Origin: Branchipolynoe longqiensis | Lineage: Eukaryota > Annelida > Polychaeta > Phyllodocida > Polynoidae | Assembly: GCA_030323885.1 (NCBI GenBank) | Contig: CM059196.1 | Location: 37,871,535 to 37,935,534, forward strand | Reading direction: 5' to 3' | DNA: 64,000 nucleotides | In this document: positions 32,801-44,890 of the stretch, one piece after another | Layout of the letters: every line of letters begins with the position of its first letter | Numbering within the stretch: the stretch's first letter is position 1 | Position numbers and translations under genes: made by a program | The notes under the pieces: generated by a model | Told to the model about the DNA's origin: nothing | Seen by the model: only the letters and a program-made list of their open reading frames with translations | Databases searched by the model: none

Positions 32801-33763
32801 GGGTCATTCTCAGAAACTGTGTATCGCCTGAGGTAGTCTACTTGAAATGCATATTTCAAAGAGACCCATTATTGGAGTGGCCGTATTTAGATTTCATCAT
32901 TTAGCCCAATAATGTGGGAGATATTTTAGATCAAAAGTAAATGTTAATATTGTGTATTATGTATCTTATTGGAATGGATGTAGCTAAATAAATATAAAAT
33001 TACATCACTAATTTGTGACATTGTCAACAACATTGAAAATAAAGTGCCACAAACTTAATGAAAACCTCTGAACAACAGCACATTTCACTTCAAATGGTCA
33101 TATCCAATGTCTTCATTAAGTTGAAGACATTTATTTCAATTTAAAAAAAAATAAAAATGATGAAATAGTTAACCTTTTCTGGAGTCATTAACATTGTAAC
33201 ATTTCGTTTCCACTTGCAAGTACTATGAAAGTCTGTATCAAACACTGAGTACAGATACAGTACAGGAACTATTTTCACTATTTGACACTTTGTGCATGGA
33301 CCCAGTTATGGTATAGTAAAAGATAAATCCTGAAATTGCCCCTAAACATTGAAATTTGAGCCGAACAGTTGTGTAAAATTGTTGATTCCACTTGGACAGT
33401 TACCATGCTAATATTTTTCTGCTTTTCTCTTTAATCATCACAAATAAGACAAAACCATAGCAATGAGGTTTCAAATTATTATTACTCCTGTTTATAAAGC
33501 AAGTGGTATGTGAAATGTCCTAAAAATGTCAAGCTTTGTGTGGAAAATATTTGATTTTGGAGTCAGATTGGTTTCCATGCTATACTGCTATTTATTGGGT
33601 GTGAGCATCATTTGACCTACTTAAAAATGTCAGAATATGTTTATTTTCAATTATTCAGATGCAAAAGGACATTGAGGAACCTTGTGTATATAGGATTTTC
33701 ACAGTATTTTGATTTTGTGGTACTGATGTCACAGTATTGGTACACAACTTCTGAGAACGACCC
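32801..33763. mobile_element. 963-bp element with GGGTCRTTCTCAGAA ends
   Basis: Left GGGTCATTCTCAGAAACTGT, right ACAACTTCTGAGAACGACCC: inverted repeats of about 24 bp. AT-rich interior without an ORF. Target duplication not evident. Confidence 0.7.
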
Positions 33764-34376
33764 ATTATAATGTTGATCATTAAAATTTATCTTACTTTTA
33801 GCTTAAGGTGACTTATTATCCCATTTTGGTGATGTCATAGAGGGAACGGACAGGTGATGTTACATAAGTTATAAATATAAGGCATAGTCAAAAGGCTTCA
33901 AATTTCACTATTAGTCAAAGTATGCTTTGTAATACTTTCCTTTGGGACCTATATTGATATTAAGTTTCTTTTAATACTATTTCTCTATAATTAGTGATCC
34001 ATCAGTCTGAACCTATTTCAGTTCTATCATATAATTTATAAGTAGGTAATGGCAAGCTCATTTTGAAATGTGTTTACAATTAATGTCTTGTCAGTAAACA
34101 TGGCCTGGTTTTGAAGCTTGAGGTAAAATAAAACACCATTCAGAATTTCATAGTTGTATCTATTTTTTCTCTCCAAGTTACAGCATTTTAAAAATTGACC
34201 ATTGACCCAATTTTTTTACCTTTTGGCAGAAAAGCAGCAAATGGCTACATTTGGGAGTTTTGTTTAATAGGAGAACCAATGACATCACTAATGGAAAACT
34301 ACAACGTCACTAACAGCTGAGGAGAGCTAATAGGGCTGAATGACAATAATAGTTACAACTTGAGCACATGGCTCAT
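33764..34376. other. No gene recognised
   Basis: AT-rich DNA between two MITEs. Confidence 0.4.
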
Positions 34377-34385
34377 CAGCCTTGA

Positions 34386-34792
34386 TAGATAAAAGATTCA
34401 CCCGGTACTTGTAGTACACGGGTGAAGGACAACGTAGTGTAAATACGGGCGAAAATAGGGTTAGTGTGGAATATGAACTAGAAACTGTGGCTCCAGTATC
34501 AAAAGGCTACCCATATAGGCACAGAGTTGGTGAAATGGGAGAGAATGCAAAAAGACAAGATGGCGGTGCTAGAACGCCGTCGATTTCAATTTTAAATCTT
34601 TTTAAACTAGATATTACATTATATTTTTCAACTCAAAGGTAGTGGGCTATCAATAAGACATATGTAAAGAATAATTGTTGCTTCTAGATTGTGAAATTAG
34701 GCTCTCATTTCCTGTACCCGCTTTTTCGACCGTTTTTATATAGGGTTGGTATTCACCCGTGTACTGCGAGTACCGGGTGAATGCTTTATCTA
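34386..34792. mobile_element. 9-bp-TSD MITE, copy 1
   Basis: 407 bp between perfect 9-bp duplications CAGCCTTGA (34377-34385 and 34793-34801). Each end carries its own hairpin: TTCACCCGGTAC and GTACACGGGTGAA lie within about 30 bp. The interior has no usable ORF. Confidence 0.92.
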
Positions 34793-34853
34793 CAGCCTTG
34801 ATAACTCCCGAAAATATGTATTTACAACTAGTCATATTCGATCATGCTAATTA

Positions 34854-35182
34854 GTTCTTGTTTGCTTGTTATTTCATGTCCTAGTAACATCTATGGTTAT
34901 ATCAGGATAGGTACCAACTTGTGACAGTGTGCACTCATGGTGACATTATAGTCCTACCCCACTGAGAGACCAGGCCACTGGTACCATGACCCGATATCCC
35001 ACAGCCACATTATCCTGATACTGTGCTAACCAGTCCATGTCCTATCCATTTAATGCCGAGCGCCAGGCTAGGTAGCGAAAAGCATAAATTTCATGAGCCA
35101 GTGGTTTGACTCAGCTGGGATTGGAACTCCTGACCTTCCACACGGGAAGCCTGCACTCTACTGATTCGGCCAGCGCGTCCCA
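34854..35182 (-). mobile_element. SINE-A copy
   Basis: TTCATGTCCTAGTAACATCT start, CGCCAGGCTAGGTAGCG, end GATTCGGCCAGCGCGTCCC. Confidence 0.88.
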
Positions 35183-35446
35183 TCTCATGCTAATTATGAA
35201 TGAGTAAGGTTGTGTTGGTCACGTGACTGCCTCTTTAAGTTAGAAGTGCAACATGGTTACTTCATAAATTAACTTCAACATGCCGGTGTCATTGGTTCAG
35301 TACTGCGCATGTCACAATCAGAGTGTGTGTTTGGTGGGAGGGCATACCAACCAGACTAGCAGCACAGATAGTTTACTAAACATTTGCAGATTTGAAGTTA
35401 GATACAAAAGTTGTTAATATAGTGTTAGTATACATGTATACATAAT

Positions 35447-36177
35447 CTGAAGATTAACATCAAGAAGATGGAGGTGCTCTACCAACCCAACTCTACAAGA
35501 ACCCGAGAGGAGGAGATCATGGTTGATGGAAACAAGCTGAACTCTGTTCCGGCATTCACCTACCTCGGAAGCACTATATCAAGTGATGGACGCATTGATG
35601 CTGAAATACAGAGGAGGATGGCCAAGGCTAGCACATCTTTCGGCCGACTACGCCAGAGACTCTGGAACAACCACCATGTGTCCATTCGAGTCAAAGGCAA
35701 GATCTACCGTGCAATCGTGCTATCCACCCTACTATATGGAGCCAAGGCCTGGACAGTGTACAGACGACAGATGAAAAAGCTGCATGCATTCATGATGCGA
35801 CATCTGCGTTCAATCATGAGGCTAACCTGGAAGGACAAAGTGACAAATAAGGAAATACTCGAACGGACGGGGCTGCCCTCTATGGAAGATCTTCTGATCA
35901 AAAATAATCTCCGGTGGACTGGACACCTCATGAGGATGTCATCAGACAGGCTACCAACGCAGATCCTCTATTCTCAACTGTCTTCTGGTTACAGAAAGAG
36001 AGGGTGCCCTCATCTCTGGTTCAAGGATACCATCAAGAGAAACCTGAAGCTGAGAGACATTAAGACTGACTCATGGACGCAACTCTCACAGCAGAGAGCT
36101 AAATGGAGAGTGGCAGTCAAGTAATGAAAGCAGTCTTTGTCGCATTGCGACCGACAGCATGATAATGATGATGAGTG
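35447..36177 (+). pseudogene. 5'-truncated RTE-like LINE, reverse-transcriptase C-terminal region
   Basis: An open frame of about 226 codons (35447-36124) reads LKINIKKMEVLYQP, VPAFTYLGSTISSDG, LLYGAKAWTVYRRQ, LRWTGHLMRMSSDRLP. These are hallmarks of the thumb/C-terminal part of RTE-type non-LTR retrotransposons. The FADD catalytic box and endonuclease lie upstream and are absent. It ends with a short GAT/AATGATG-rich tail. TACATAAT on both sides (35439-35446 and 36178-36185) is a likely target duplication, so the whole insert is about 731 bp. Confidence 0.85.
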
Positions 36178-36278
36178 TACATAATGGCGTGATTTCGGTT
36201 CTTGTTGAAAATATGTAGATAACAAAAGAATATAATAGATGCACATGCACACCGAATCATCCACGTTCATAAGCACTG

Positions 36279-36584
36279 TTTGTTGTTTTACGTCCTATCA
36301 ACATCTAAGGTCATATCAGGACAGCTACTGACTTGTGACAGTGTGCACTCATGATGAATTTCTAGTGCTGCCCCACTGGGAGACGAGGACACCAGCACCA
36401 TGATCCGATATCCTACTCAGCCATATTATCCTGACACTGAGCCAAGCAGTCCTTGCCATATCCCAATAATGCCGAGCGCCTGGGTAGGAAGCGACAAGTA
36501 TCAATTTTTAAGTCATTGGTTTGACTCGACCAGGGTTCGAACCCACGATCTACCAACACGGGAGACGGACGCTCTAACTCATAA
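36279..36584 (-). mobile_element. SINE-A copy
   Basis: TTGTTTTACGTCCTATCAAC to GGGTTCGAACCCACGATC and GACGGACGCTCTAACTCAT. Confidence 0.92.
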
Positions 36585-36658
36585 GTACTAATTCGCTGTT
36601 CATTTACAGCAAAGACAAAAACATCTTTCCGATATGAAATGGGAGGGACCTATTTTAG

Positions 36659-36730
36659 GATATTTGACGTCCAATAGCCGATGATAAAAATCAATGTGCT
36701 TTAGAGGCGTCGTTAAATAAAACAAACTTT
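36659..36730 (+). mobile_element. SINE-B tail fragment
   Basis: TTTGACGTCCAATAGCCGAT, AATCAATGTGCTTTAGAGGC, then TTAAATAAAACAAAC. Confidence 0.8.
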
Positions 36731-37344
36731 CCTTTGGGGAGGGGGGGGGGGCTAAAAACGCACAAAAGAATATAATAACTAAATAATACTTTGTTTCGAC
36801 TTGAAATATACATATATCGATTCTCACCTACACCCTAAATACGTATACTTATAAACCGATAGGTCATAACACCGAAGGTCATATCCGGACGGCCATAGAT
36901 AGATACACAGCCACACACACACCCCCCCCCCCCCCCCACACACACACAGGGTCAGGGCAGGGCGCAGACGCGGACTGAGATAATTACAGTCCGTTAGGAC
37001 GTTGTGTTTTACAAGGTGACATAATTACCGCGTCCCCGCACGGTTATTACACACAGGGCGCCCACCTCTCATTATCATGTCGGGCTACATTTTTAAGGCG
37101 GGGGGGGGGGGGGGGCAGGGAGGGGGGAACAGGCGGATGTAGAGCGAGGGGAGGGTTGTCAATAAGGTCAACGCAGTCATTAGTTCAGGGCAACCACAGA
37201 AGGTTGGCAATTTGTCACCACCTGCAAAATGGCCAGGGCGGCTAAGGTCACGATGGGTTGCATTGTTTCGGGTCTTTATACAGGCTCCCTCCGACGAGCC
37301 CATTAACCCCCCCCCCCCACCCCCAACACACACACACACCTTCT
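36731..37344. other. No gene; several C or G runs
   Basis: Homopolymer runs at 36740, 36921, 37100 and 37307. ORFs are composition artefacts. Confidence 0.4.
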
Positions 37345-37512
37345 ACATTTCACTCACTTCTTCTTAAAATGTGTTTGGGCGGTGGTGAGAAGAAAACAGG
37401 CCTAGGACAGTCCTGAGTGCCCTTGTGCCTGTGCTTGTTTTAAATTGGAGACAAGAACCCTGATCTCTTTAACCTCGGCCCCTAGCTACCAAACCCGGTG
37501 CTAATCTACAAC
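37345..37512 (+). mobile_element. LINE 3'-UTR copy
   Basis: GGGCGGTGGTGAGAAGAAAA, AGTCCTGAGTGCCCTTGTGC, GCTTGTTTTAAATTGGAGAC match, inverted, the 3' UTR of the LINE at 42145-42600. Confidence 0.7.
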
Positions 37513-37974
37513 CATTCTTGTTTTAATTCTGTGCGTTGACACAGTAATAGGCATAGTCGGAATCGGTGCCTCTTAAAGCTGTGTTTACATGACCACAGTA
37601 ACTACCGGCGTCCATTACGCCTGCATCGTCAGTCGATGAGGATGAGGAATGCAGATGTATAGAATGTAATGGAAAACTACAACGGCTTTACACACGAAGA
37701 TTAAATTAACGCGGCTACGCTAGAATAGACAGAATAAGACGACATGTAAACATTGCTTGACTGCTTAAAAATAAAATATAAACCAATAACTCGAGATTAC
37801 AGACGAACGCCAACTCGCGCAGTGTGAGATTTCGCGTTGTAAAAGTATTCGGCAGTAAGGCGGCGTCCGTGGATCCAGACGCGAGGGTAGTGTGAAAGTG
37901 GACTGACCTAATATCTGGACAAATGTGTGTGGGGGAGAGGGAAGCGGCAGGGGTAGAGGAATTGGATGGTGGGG

Positions 37975-38182
37975 AGAGTGGTCGAGGTGGAGTGGGAGGA
38001 GGGAGGAGGGAGGAGGGAAGGGGGGGAGGGAGGAGGGAGGGAAGGAGGAGGGAGGAGGGGAGGAGGGGGTAGGGAGGAGGGAGGGGAGGAGGGAGGAGGG
38101 GAGGGAGGGAGGGAGGAGGGAGGAGGAGGGAGGAGGGAGGAGGGAGGAGGATGGGGGGAGGAGGGAGGAGGAGGAAAAGGAG
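37975..38182. repeat. (GGGAGGA)n purine array
   Basis: G/A-only sequence with drifting 7-bp units. Confidence 0.93.
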
Positions 38183-38192
38183 AAGTATTCAC

Positions 38193-38930
38193 CAGGGCCT
38201 ATATGTACGTGTCCAGGTTAGCGGTTGTAACCCTGCGTTGTACGGATTTCCCGGGTTAGAGGCGAAAACTGCGTATGTATGTGTCCGGGTTAAACTAACT
38301 CGGCGAGGTTAAAGTTGCCTGCACTAACCCCAAGTGAAACCAGGGTTAAAGGTGGGGTTAGGCACCGATTATGAGCAAATCTATTGAATGCGATCATATT
38401 TAACAGAGTTGCGTGCGCAGTAAGTGGAATTTTGTCAATTTGACCCTAAGTTTGAGGCGTTGTTGGGGCTGCCGCCGCATTGGCGGCGATATTGGTATTT
38501 ATATTTTTGAATCGACGAGCACAGAGTAAACAAATCGCTGCCGCTGCATCGACGTCGCTTTCCATACTGGCGGCGGCGGCGGTTTGTTTACTGTGCGTTC
38601 ATCGATTCGGAGATGTAACTGTTGATATCGCCGCCAATGCGGTGGTGGCCTTGGTAACGCTTCGAATTTAGGGTTGAATTGGTGGAATTTCACTTATTGC
38701 GTGTGTGGTTCTGTTAAGTATGATAGCATTTAGTATATTTGAGCCTAATATATGGCTACAAACACAGAGGGATTTCCCAAATCTATAAATAGCGCATCGG
38801 TTAGCTAACCAAGCTGCGCTTTGGTCACATACATCCCTCTTGACACATTTGGAACCCCGGGGTTAGCTAACCCGGCACCCGTCTTTAACCCCGGTCTGGT
38901 TAAAAATTGGCTCATACATATGGGCCCTGG
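38193..38930. mobile_element. Foldback element, two long inverted arms
   Basis: Ends CAGGGCCTATATGTA and CATATGGGCCCTG. Within the arms, CGCATTGGCGGCGATAT (left) pairs with ATCGCCGCCAATGCGGTGG (right), and GAGTAAACAAATCGC with GGTTTGTTTACTGTG. The centre is near 38560. No clean duplication; arms of about 365 bp have diverged. Confidence 0.75.
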
Positions 38931-38936
38931 TCTTAC

Positions 38937-39028
38937 ACCATTTTCTTTCTGAACTGCGAGCCCTTAAACTGAGAATTTCTTAAACCATTTTCATTCTGAA
39001 CTGCGAGCCCTCTTAAACTGAGAATTCA
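38937..39028. repeat. Two-unit tandem repeat, ~50 bp
   Basis: ACCATTTTCTTTCTGAACTG / ACCATTTTCATTCTGAACTG, each followed by CGAGCCC and TTAAACTGAGAATT. Confidence 0.9.
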
Positions 39029-39633
39029 GACGAGGACTGCCTGTGTACATCTATCGGTATGCGGGTAATCCCAGTCCCTTTCTTTTTTCATTCCCCTCAA
39101 TACAATAGCCCCCCCCCCCCACCTCCTCCCATCGCCCCCCCCCCCCTCCTCCTCGCGCGCACACTGTGAGCCAGCCCCTCGGGGTTTTTAAACGGGTGAT
39201 GTTTCTCTCTCCAATCTCCCCTTTATGGTGTGGTCGGTGAAACAGGGGAGAGGGGGAGGAGGAATCAGTAGGTCGGAAGTGTCTCCGTGGATCTAGGTCA
39301 GGCAGCTTTGGAGGTTGACTCCCCGCCCACCGCTCTTCTAGCAGAGGAAGGAAAAGGTCACAGTGTCTGTGGGCCTGAGTTTTCACGGGACGCAGTTTGT
39401 TTTCAGAGGCAAAGTCAAATTATACTCGTTAGCGCGACTCGATAAGAACACCGGCACAACCACTCACAAATACCTTTTATACTCCATTATTATCGAGCTG
39501 GCGTTGATGCTGACAAATGAACAGTCGGTGGCTCAGAGGTAGTAAACAAGTTAGGCACTTCAGCCATGAGACAACTAGCTCGAGACATCTTAAGCTTATC
39601 CTATCATTTCTGCCTGGATGTTTAAAGCATATA

Positions 39634-39938
39634 TTTGTTGCTGGTGGTTTTACGTCTTAGCAACATCTCAGGTCAGATCACCTATTTGTAACAGTGCACA
39701 CTTATGGCAACTTTACAGTGCTACCCCACTGGGAGATCAGGCTGCCAGCACCATGATACCCCATTCAGTCACATTATCCTGATACATAACTAACCAGTCC
39801 TCACCATACCCATCATATCAATGCCGGGCTAGATAGGGACAAGTATCAATTTGGTTTGTCATTGGTTAGACTCGGCCGGAATTTGAACCCCCCGACATTC
39901 AGCATGGGAACCCAGTGCTCTTACTGATTCGGGCAATT
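39634..39938 (-). mobile_element. SINE-A copy, diverged
   Basis: GGTTTTACGTCTTAGCAACA start, CACATTATCCTGATACATAA, GGAATTTGAACCCCCCGACA. Confidence 0.82.
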
Positions 39939-40062
39939 CAAGAGTCAATTCAAGAGCCCATTCAAGAGTCAAGTCAAGAGTCAATTCAATAGTCAATTCA
40001 AGAGTCAATTCAAGAATCAAGTAAAGAGTCAATTCAATAGTCAAGTCGATTCAAGTCAAGTC
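39937..40062. repeat. (GAGTCAATTCAA)n minisatellite
   Basis: About nine 10-12-bp units of GAGTCAATTCAA/GAGTCAAGTCAA. Confidence 0.92.
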
Positions 40063-40574
40063 AAGGACATCGTCATAAATTATAATAATATTAATTATAA
40101 TTTAAAATCAAAGGACTTCATATTAATTTAGGAAATGTGTTGGAAGGAATTAATCAACAACAATAACAACAATTCTCATCCATGAAGAAAGTGGGTGTCA
40201 CTGCTGTCAGAAGAGATAAGGCATATTATTTTCTGGGTCACCATAAAATCAAAACCTCCGAGAGAAAGCAATCAATATTGAAGAAAGGTCAATGCTTACT
40301 ATTATATTACTTAATCCAAATATATACAGGTTGCGAATTGCTGCTTATTCTTAATAATACAAGATCATAACTGCAGAAATAATTGTTAAGCACACTCAAT
40401 GGCGTTATCCGAATTCAAATGTCAATCTCGGCACCACCAAGAATAGACAGTTAAATACTAGCGCAAGACCAAATGTCACTTATATCAAAACAGTAAAAGC
40501 CTTTTTCTCATGATTATTAATCCATACACACTTCTTTTAGCGCGGTGCACGTCCCCTCACTGCGTTCTGAACAT

Positions 40575-40885
40575 CGGACGGAATGGCCAAATCGGTAAGA
40601 GCGTTGACTGAAGGTAGAGGGTTCGAACTCCGACCCAGTCAAACCAATGACATTTAAAACTGATACTTGTCACTACCTACTCGTCATTTCTAGGATAAGG
40701 TATGGCCCGGTTTGGTCAATATCAGGATAATGTGACTGAGTGTGATGTCGGGTCATGGTGCAGGCAGCTCCATTTACCAGTGAGGCAGCACTATAAATCC
40801 GTCATGAGTGTGCACTGTCACAAAGCGGTGCCCGTCCTGATAGATCTTAGATGTTGCTCGGATGTCAAGCACCGACAAACAATCT
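40575..40885 (+). mobile_element. SINE-A copy
   Basis: A box GAATGGCCAAATCGGTAAGA, B box AGGGTTCGAACTCCG, tail CACCGACAAACAA. Confidence 0.88.
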
Positions 40886-41046
40886 GAATTTAACCTGCTA
40901 CAATGTTACAATTTCTTCAGCTATTCAAAAAACAATTAATAATTCGGTGGACTATACAGGTATTATATGCTGAGAAGAAAAGCTGATTCTAACGGAAACT
41001 ACAATCGATACTCTTCATGTCGATTGATTAATTAGGACTAGTAATA

Positions 41047-41395
41047 GGTGTTACACCCTGGCAACATTTGAGGTCACGTCATGATGGGTACCGACTTGAG
41101 ACATTGAAACCTTAAGCTATAGCGGCTTTATAATTGATTGATTGTTGGAGTTTTACATCCTACCAACATCTAAGGTCAGATCAGGACGGGGCGGCTTTAT
41201 AGTGCTAGCTTTTGGGATACTATGCCGCCAGCACCACGACCCAATATCGCACTGAACCACATTATCCTGACACTGGTTTGATCATAGTACTTCAACTCCT
41301 TGCCTTTTAGTATTGCAAAGCACCTAGTAAAGCAGCAAGAAGGTACAAATTCGGAAAGTATTTTGGGTTGACTCTGTTGAGAATTACAGGAAGCA
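41047..41395 (-). mobile_element. Two SINE-A fragments in tandem
   Basis: A tail fragment at 41047-41130 (GGTGTTACACCCTGGCAACA) is followed by a longer copy at 41133-41395 (GGAGTTTTACATCCTACCAA), same orientation. Confidence 0.75.
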
Positions 41396-41452
41396 GAAAC
41401 TTATATCTCACTCTAGAGTCTAGAAAATGCGATCCGATTTGTGTGCGTAAAC

Positions 41453-41483
<31 letters not shown>

Positions 41484-41571
41484 GCCAGTGCAGGTCCGTA
41501 TGTTTGTTCATGTCGTAAGCTGGGTTCCTAGTGCGTGGTCACAATAGAGGATCACTATAGAGGATCACTGT

Positions 41572-41702
41572 GGCGGTGGAGGTAGAGGTAGAGGTAGAGG
41601 TAGAGGTGGAGGTGGAGGTGGAGGAGGAGGAGGTGGAGGAGGAGGAGGAGGAGGAGGAGGAGGAGGAGGAGGAGGAGGAGGAGGAGGAGGAGGAGGAGGA
41701 GG

Positions 41703-41770
<68 letters not shown>

Positions 41771-41790
41771 CAGCAGTAGCAGCAGCTGGT
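41572..41790. repeat. (GGTAGA)n-(GGA)n-(GCA)n compound microsatellite
   Basis: GAGGTA hexamers, about 20 GGA units, GGAGCA, then about 18 GCA units. Poly-Pro/Glu/Gln ORFs here are not genes. Confidence 0.96.
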
Positions 41791-42144
41791 GAAGGTCTCA
41801 TTTATTTCTTACTATCCCCAACTCCTAAATCAAATTGAAATGATCCTACATATTGCATCCATAGCTATAGTTTACTACCCACTTGTAGTAATTAATACAA
41901 GCTCTACTGTAACCAGCAGGAGACGAAATATGAATATACAGTGTAACACCAAACTATAAACTGGGCAGTGGAAAGTGGGGGTGGGGAAGTCAGGTTGTAC
42001 AATTTACTAATGGACGATGTAGTAGTTACTGCGGCCGTGCGAACACAGATTTATATCATTTAAGAAGCATAGATTCTGACTGTGCCTATCCCTGTGTCAA
42101 CGCACAGATATAATCTGATTTTTTTTTTTTAATATAAAAATTTG

Positions 42145-42600
42145 GTCATAGACTAGCACCAGGTTTTAAATTAACCCTTGGAAGTTGGAGACTGTTAGCT
42201 GGGGGTGAGGTTAAAGAGATTGTTGTCTCTAATTTAAAACAAGCACCCGGCACAATGGCACTCAGGACTGTGAAAGCCTGTTTTCTTCGCATCACCGCCC
42301 GAGCACATTTTTCAGAAGATGCGAGTGTGATGTGGGCGGGAGTAATAGTCATGGATCGGACGCTGGATGTACCTATATTCTGACCACAACTTATCTAGCC
42401 TCGCCTTGAAACAGTTCAGAGTTGGTGCATCTGCGACTTGTTCCGGGAGCTGGTTCCATGAAGTAGTTTCCCGTTCTACCAGAAAGTTCTGGTGGACCTT
42501 CTTATTTGTGCGGTTTTAAAAAAAGTTTCAGGTGGTGACGACATCCGTTCTGGTTATCTAACTTGATATAGTCCGCATCCACCATATAATATCTGTGAGT
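42145..42600 (-). pseudogene. CR1/Jockey-like LINE, C-terminal RT fragment and 3' UTR
   Basis: Minus strand from about 42600 to the stop at 42312 reads YIKLDNQNGCRHHLKLF, then after a 1-2-nt frameshift in a T/A run, NFLVERETTSWNQLPEQV, ADAPTLNCFKARLDKLW and SEYRYIQRPIHDYYSRPH. The WN-LP plus FK-RLD-W pattern is the usual C-terminal tail of CR1/L2/Jockey-type reverse transcriptases. The 3' UTR (42145-42311) has an inverted twin at 37345-37512. The polymerase core is missing. Confidence 0.82.
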
Positions 42601-42620
42601 GTGCTTTTACATGCTGTTAA

Positions 42621-44017
42621 AGTAGCATAGTCCGATGGTTTTGAGTTTCAGTAATTTTTCTGAGATAAATATATTAAATTGATTGTTATAGTCTACCTTA
42701 CTTTAGATTGAAGTCATTTTATTTTATTTTAAATGGCTAATTCTTTTTAAGATATTTGATGTGCAAACATGTAAAATTAGTTTTGGCAAGTACTTACTTA
42801 CTTACTTACTTACGCCTACCACCCAACTTTGGGCATAGGCCACAAACAAGGGCTCTCCAGTTATCCCGGTCCTGGGCTATCTTCTCCAGCTGTCTCCATG
42901 TATGGCCAGACCTCTTCACATCTGCCTCCAGGTCACGGCGCCAATTGTTTCTTGGCCTGCCTCTCTTCCGTTTCCCCTGTGGATTCCAGGAGAGTGTATG
43001 TATTGCGGTGTTGGATGCAGGCTTGCGAAGGGTATGGCCAACCCATCTCCAGCGTCTCCGAAGGATCTCCTCCTCAACAGGCTGGTGTCCTGTTCGCTGC
43101 CATAGCTCCAGGTTACTGATGGTGTTTGGCCAGCGTACTCTTAGGATTCGTCTGAGACAGGTGTTGATAAAGGACTGAATTTTCTTCATGGTGGTGACCG
43201 TTGTTCTCCAAGTCTCTGCACCATACAGAAGAACAGGCTTAACCATGGAGCAAAATATCCTGATCTTGGTGTTCCTAGACAGCTCAGAGGATCCCCAGAC
43301 ATTCTTCAGCTGATGGAAAGCTGCCCTTGCCTTTCCAATCCGAACCCTCACATCAGCATCTGTCTCTCCCAGCCTGTTGACCACACTTCCAAGATAGGTG
43401 AAGCTTTCTACTTCCTCTAGTGCTTCTCCATCTAGTCTGATGGGGGCTGTGTTGTTATTGTTAATTTTGAGGATTTTGCTCTTCCCTTTGTGTATAGTGA
43501 GGCCAAGGCGTGCTGAGTGAGTTGCGATGATAGTGGTCTTCTCCTGCATTTGTTGCTGGGTGTGGGAAAGAAGTGCCAGGTCATCAGCAAAGTCGAGGTC
43601 ATCAGCAAAGTCGAGGTCATCCAACTGCGTCCAAGGTGTCCATTGGATGCCATTCCTCTTCTGGGCAGTTGATGTCCTCATTACCCAATCTATCGCCAAC
43701 AGGAAAAGGAAGGGTGACAGTAGGCATCCCTGCCTCACTCCTGTTTGCACTTGGAAGGCCTCGGTAAGCTGCTGGCCATGAACCACTTTGCAGGTCATTC
43801 CCTCATATGAGTTCCTGATTTTGGCAAGTACGCCAAAACCAATAACACCATATGCTTCAGCTGTAACAGGTTCTATTAAATTGGCTCAGTAGTCCCTTCT
43901 ATATGGAAACAAATGCTTAAATAAAATGTGCATCAGTATCTAAATTAGATATGTAGAATCAATTTTAAATAATTGTTTTTGTTTTGAAAATGTGATGCTT
44001 CATCGGACTATGCAGCT
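42621..44017 (+). mobile_element. TTAA-target MITE holding a LINE insertion
   Basis: TTAA at 42617-42620 and 44018-44021. Left AGTAGCATAGTCCGATGG, right CATCGGACTATGCAGCT. Without the 1025-bp LINE and its extra TSD copy it would be about 360 bp, close to the 322-346-bp relatives. Confidence 0.9.
42794..43818 (-). pseudogene. 5'-truncated LINE with (GTAA)n tail; RT catalytic region
   Basis: Exact 13-bp duplication TTTTGGCAAGTAC (42781-42793 and 43819-43831). The frame 43818 to 42806 is open for about 337 codons: QTGVRQGCLLSPFLF (RT motif), FADD catalytic box, SFTYLGSVV, LLYGAETW, RRWRWVGHTLRK, GKRKRGRPRNNW and AQDRDNWRALVCGLCPKLGG. The 3' end is (GTAA)n. An 18-bp tandem duplication (43578-43613) repeats the LDFADD catalytic residues. 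Upstream endonuclease and fingers are absent. It resembles RTE-like elements; clade not proven. Confidence 0.92.
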
Positions 44018-44021
44018 TTAA

Positions 44022-44560
44022 AACTGGAATTGTGTGGTTTAAATGTCTAAGTTCAGTGGACTGGTGAGTCGTTGGGAGGGGCATTTTTTCTCTATCTCAC
44101 GAGACAATCATGCTTATTAAATATTAGTATTTTAAAATTGTGCTGTGTCTATTAGCACACATAACTATTAGCTTTGCACAAGGTGCCATGATAATTTCGT
44201 ATTTTGCTCCGGGCACTTTCTCATTTTTCACGAATCACCAAACTGCAGAACAGCTGGAACCTAGCCAACCTTTGTGAATGTCTAACAGAAATTGGACTCA
44301 TTTCATATTAGGAATTGATCGAGGGGTATTAACGATCAGGTTTGCTGTTAGGGTCTAGTTTGACTCAAACTCTAATGAATACATACATGATATTTTCATA
44401 TTTTTCTGCAGGAATTTCTAATAATGCTTATATGCCTTCAAAAGCCAGGTTATGTTGGATAGATTTAAATGCAGTCTGTAAAATAAACAAAACACTCTTA
44501 TATCCTGCTCAACTTTGGAGTTGGATACATTTGTGTCTTTGGCCTCGCTTCAGTTGATGA
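44022..44560. other. No gene recognised
   Basis: AT-rich. The ORF at 44342-44557 has no recognisable features. Confidence 0.4.
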
Positions 44561-44890
44561 CCAGGCGGGATGGCCGAATGAGTTGAGTGTCCGTCTCCCA
44601 TTTTGATAGACTATAGGATACAAACACTGGTCGAGTCAAACCAATGACTTCAAAATTAATACTTGTCGCTTCCTAGCCAAGCGCTTAGCATTATTAGGAT
44701 AGGGCAAGGACTAGTTGGCTCAGTGTCAGGCTAATGTGACTGAATGGGATATCAGGTCATGGTGCTGGTGGCCTGGTCTCCTAGTGGGGAAGCACTATAA
44801 AGTAGCCATGAGTGTGCACAGTCACAATCGGTACCCATCCTGTTATGACCTTAGATGTTGCCAGGACACAAAACTCCAACAACCAAATGC
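44561..44890 (+). mobile_element. SINE-A copy
   Basis: GACCAGGCGGGATGGCCGAA start, TCAAACCAATGACTTCAAAA, GAAGCACTATAAAGTAGCC, tail ACTCCAACAACCAAA. Confidence 0.92.
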
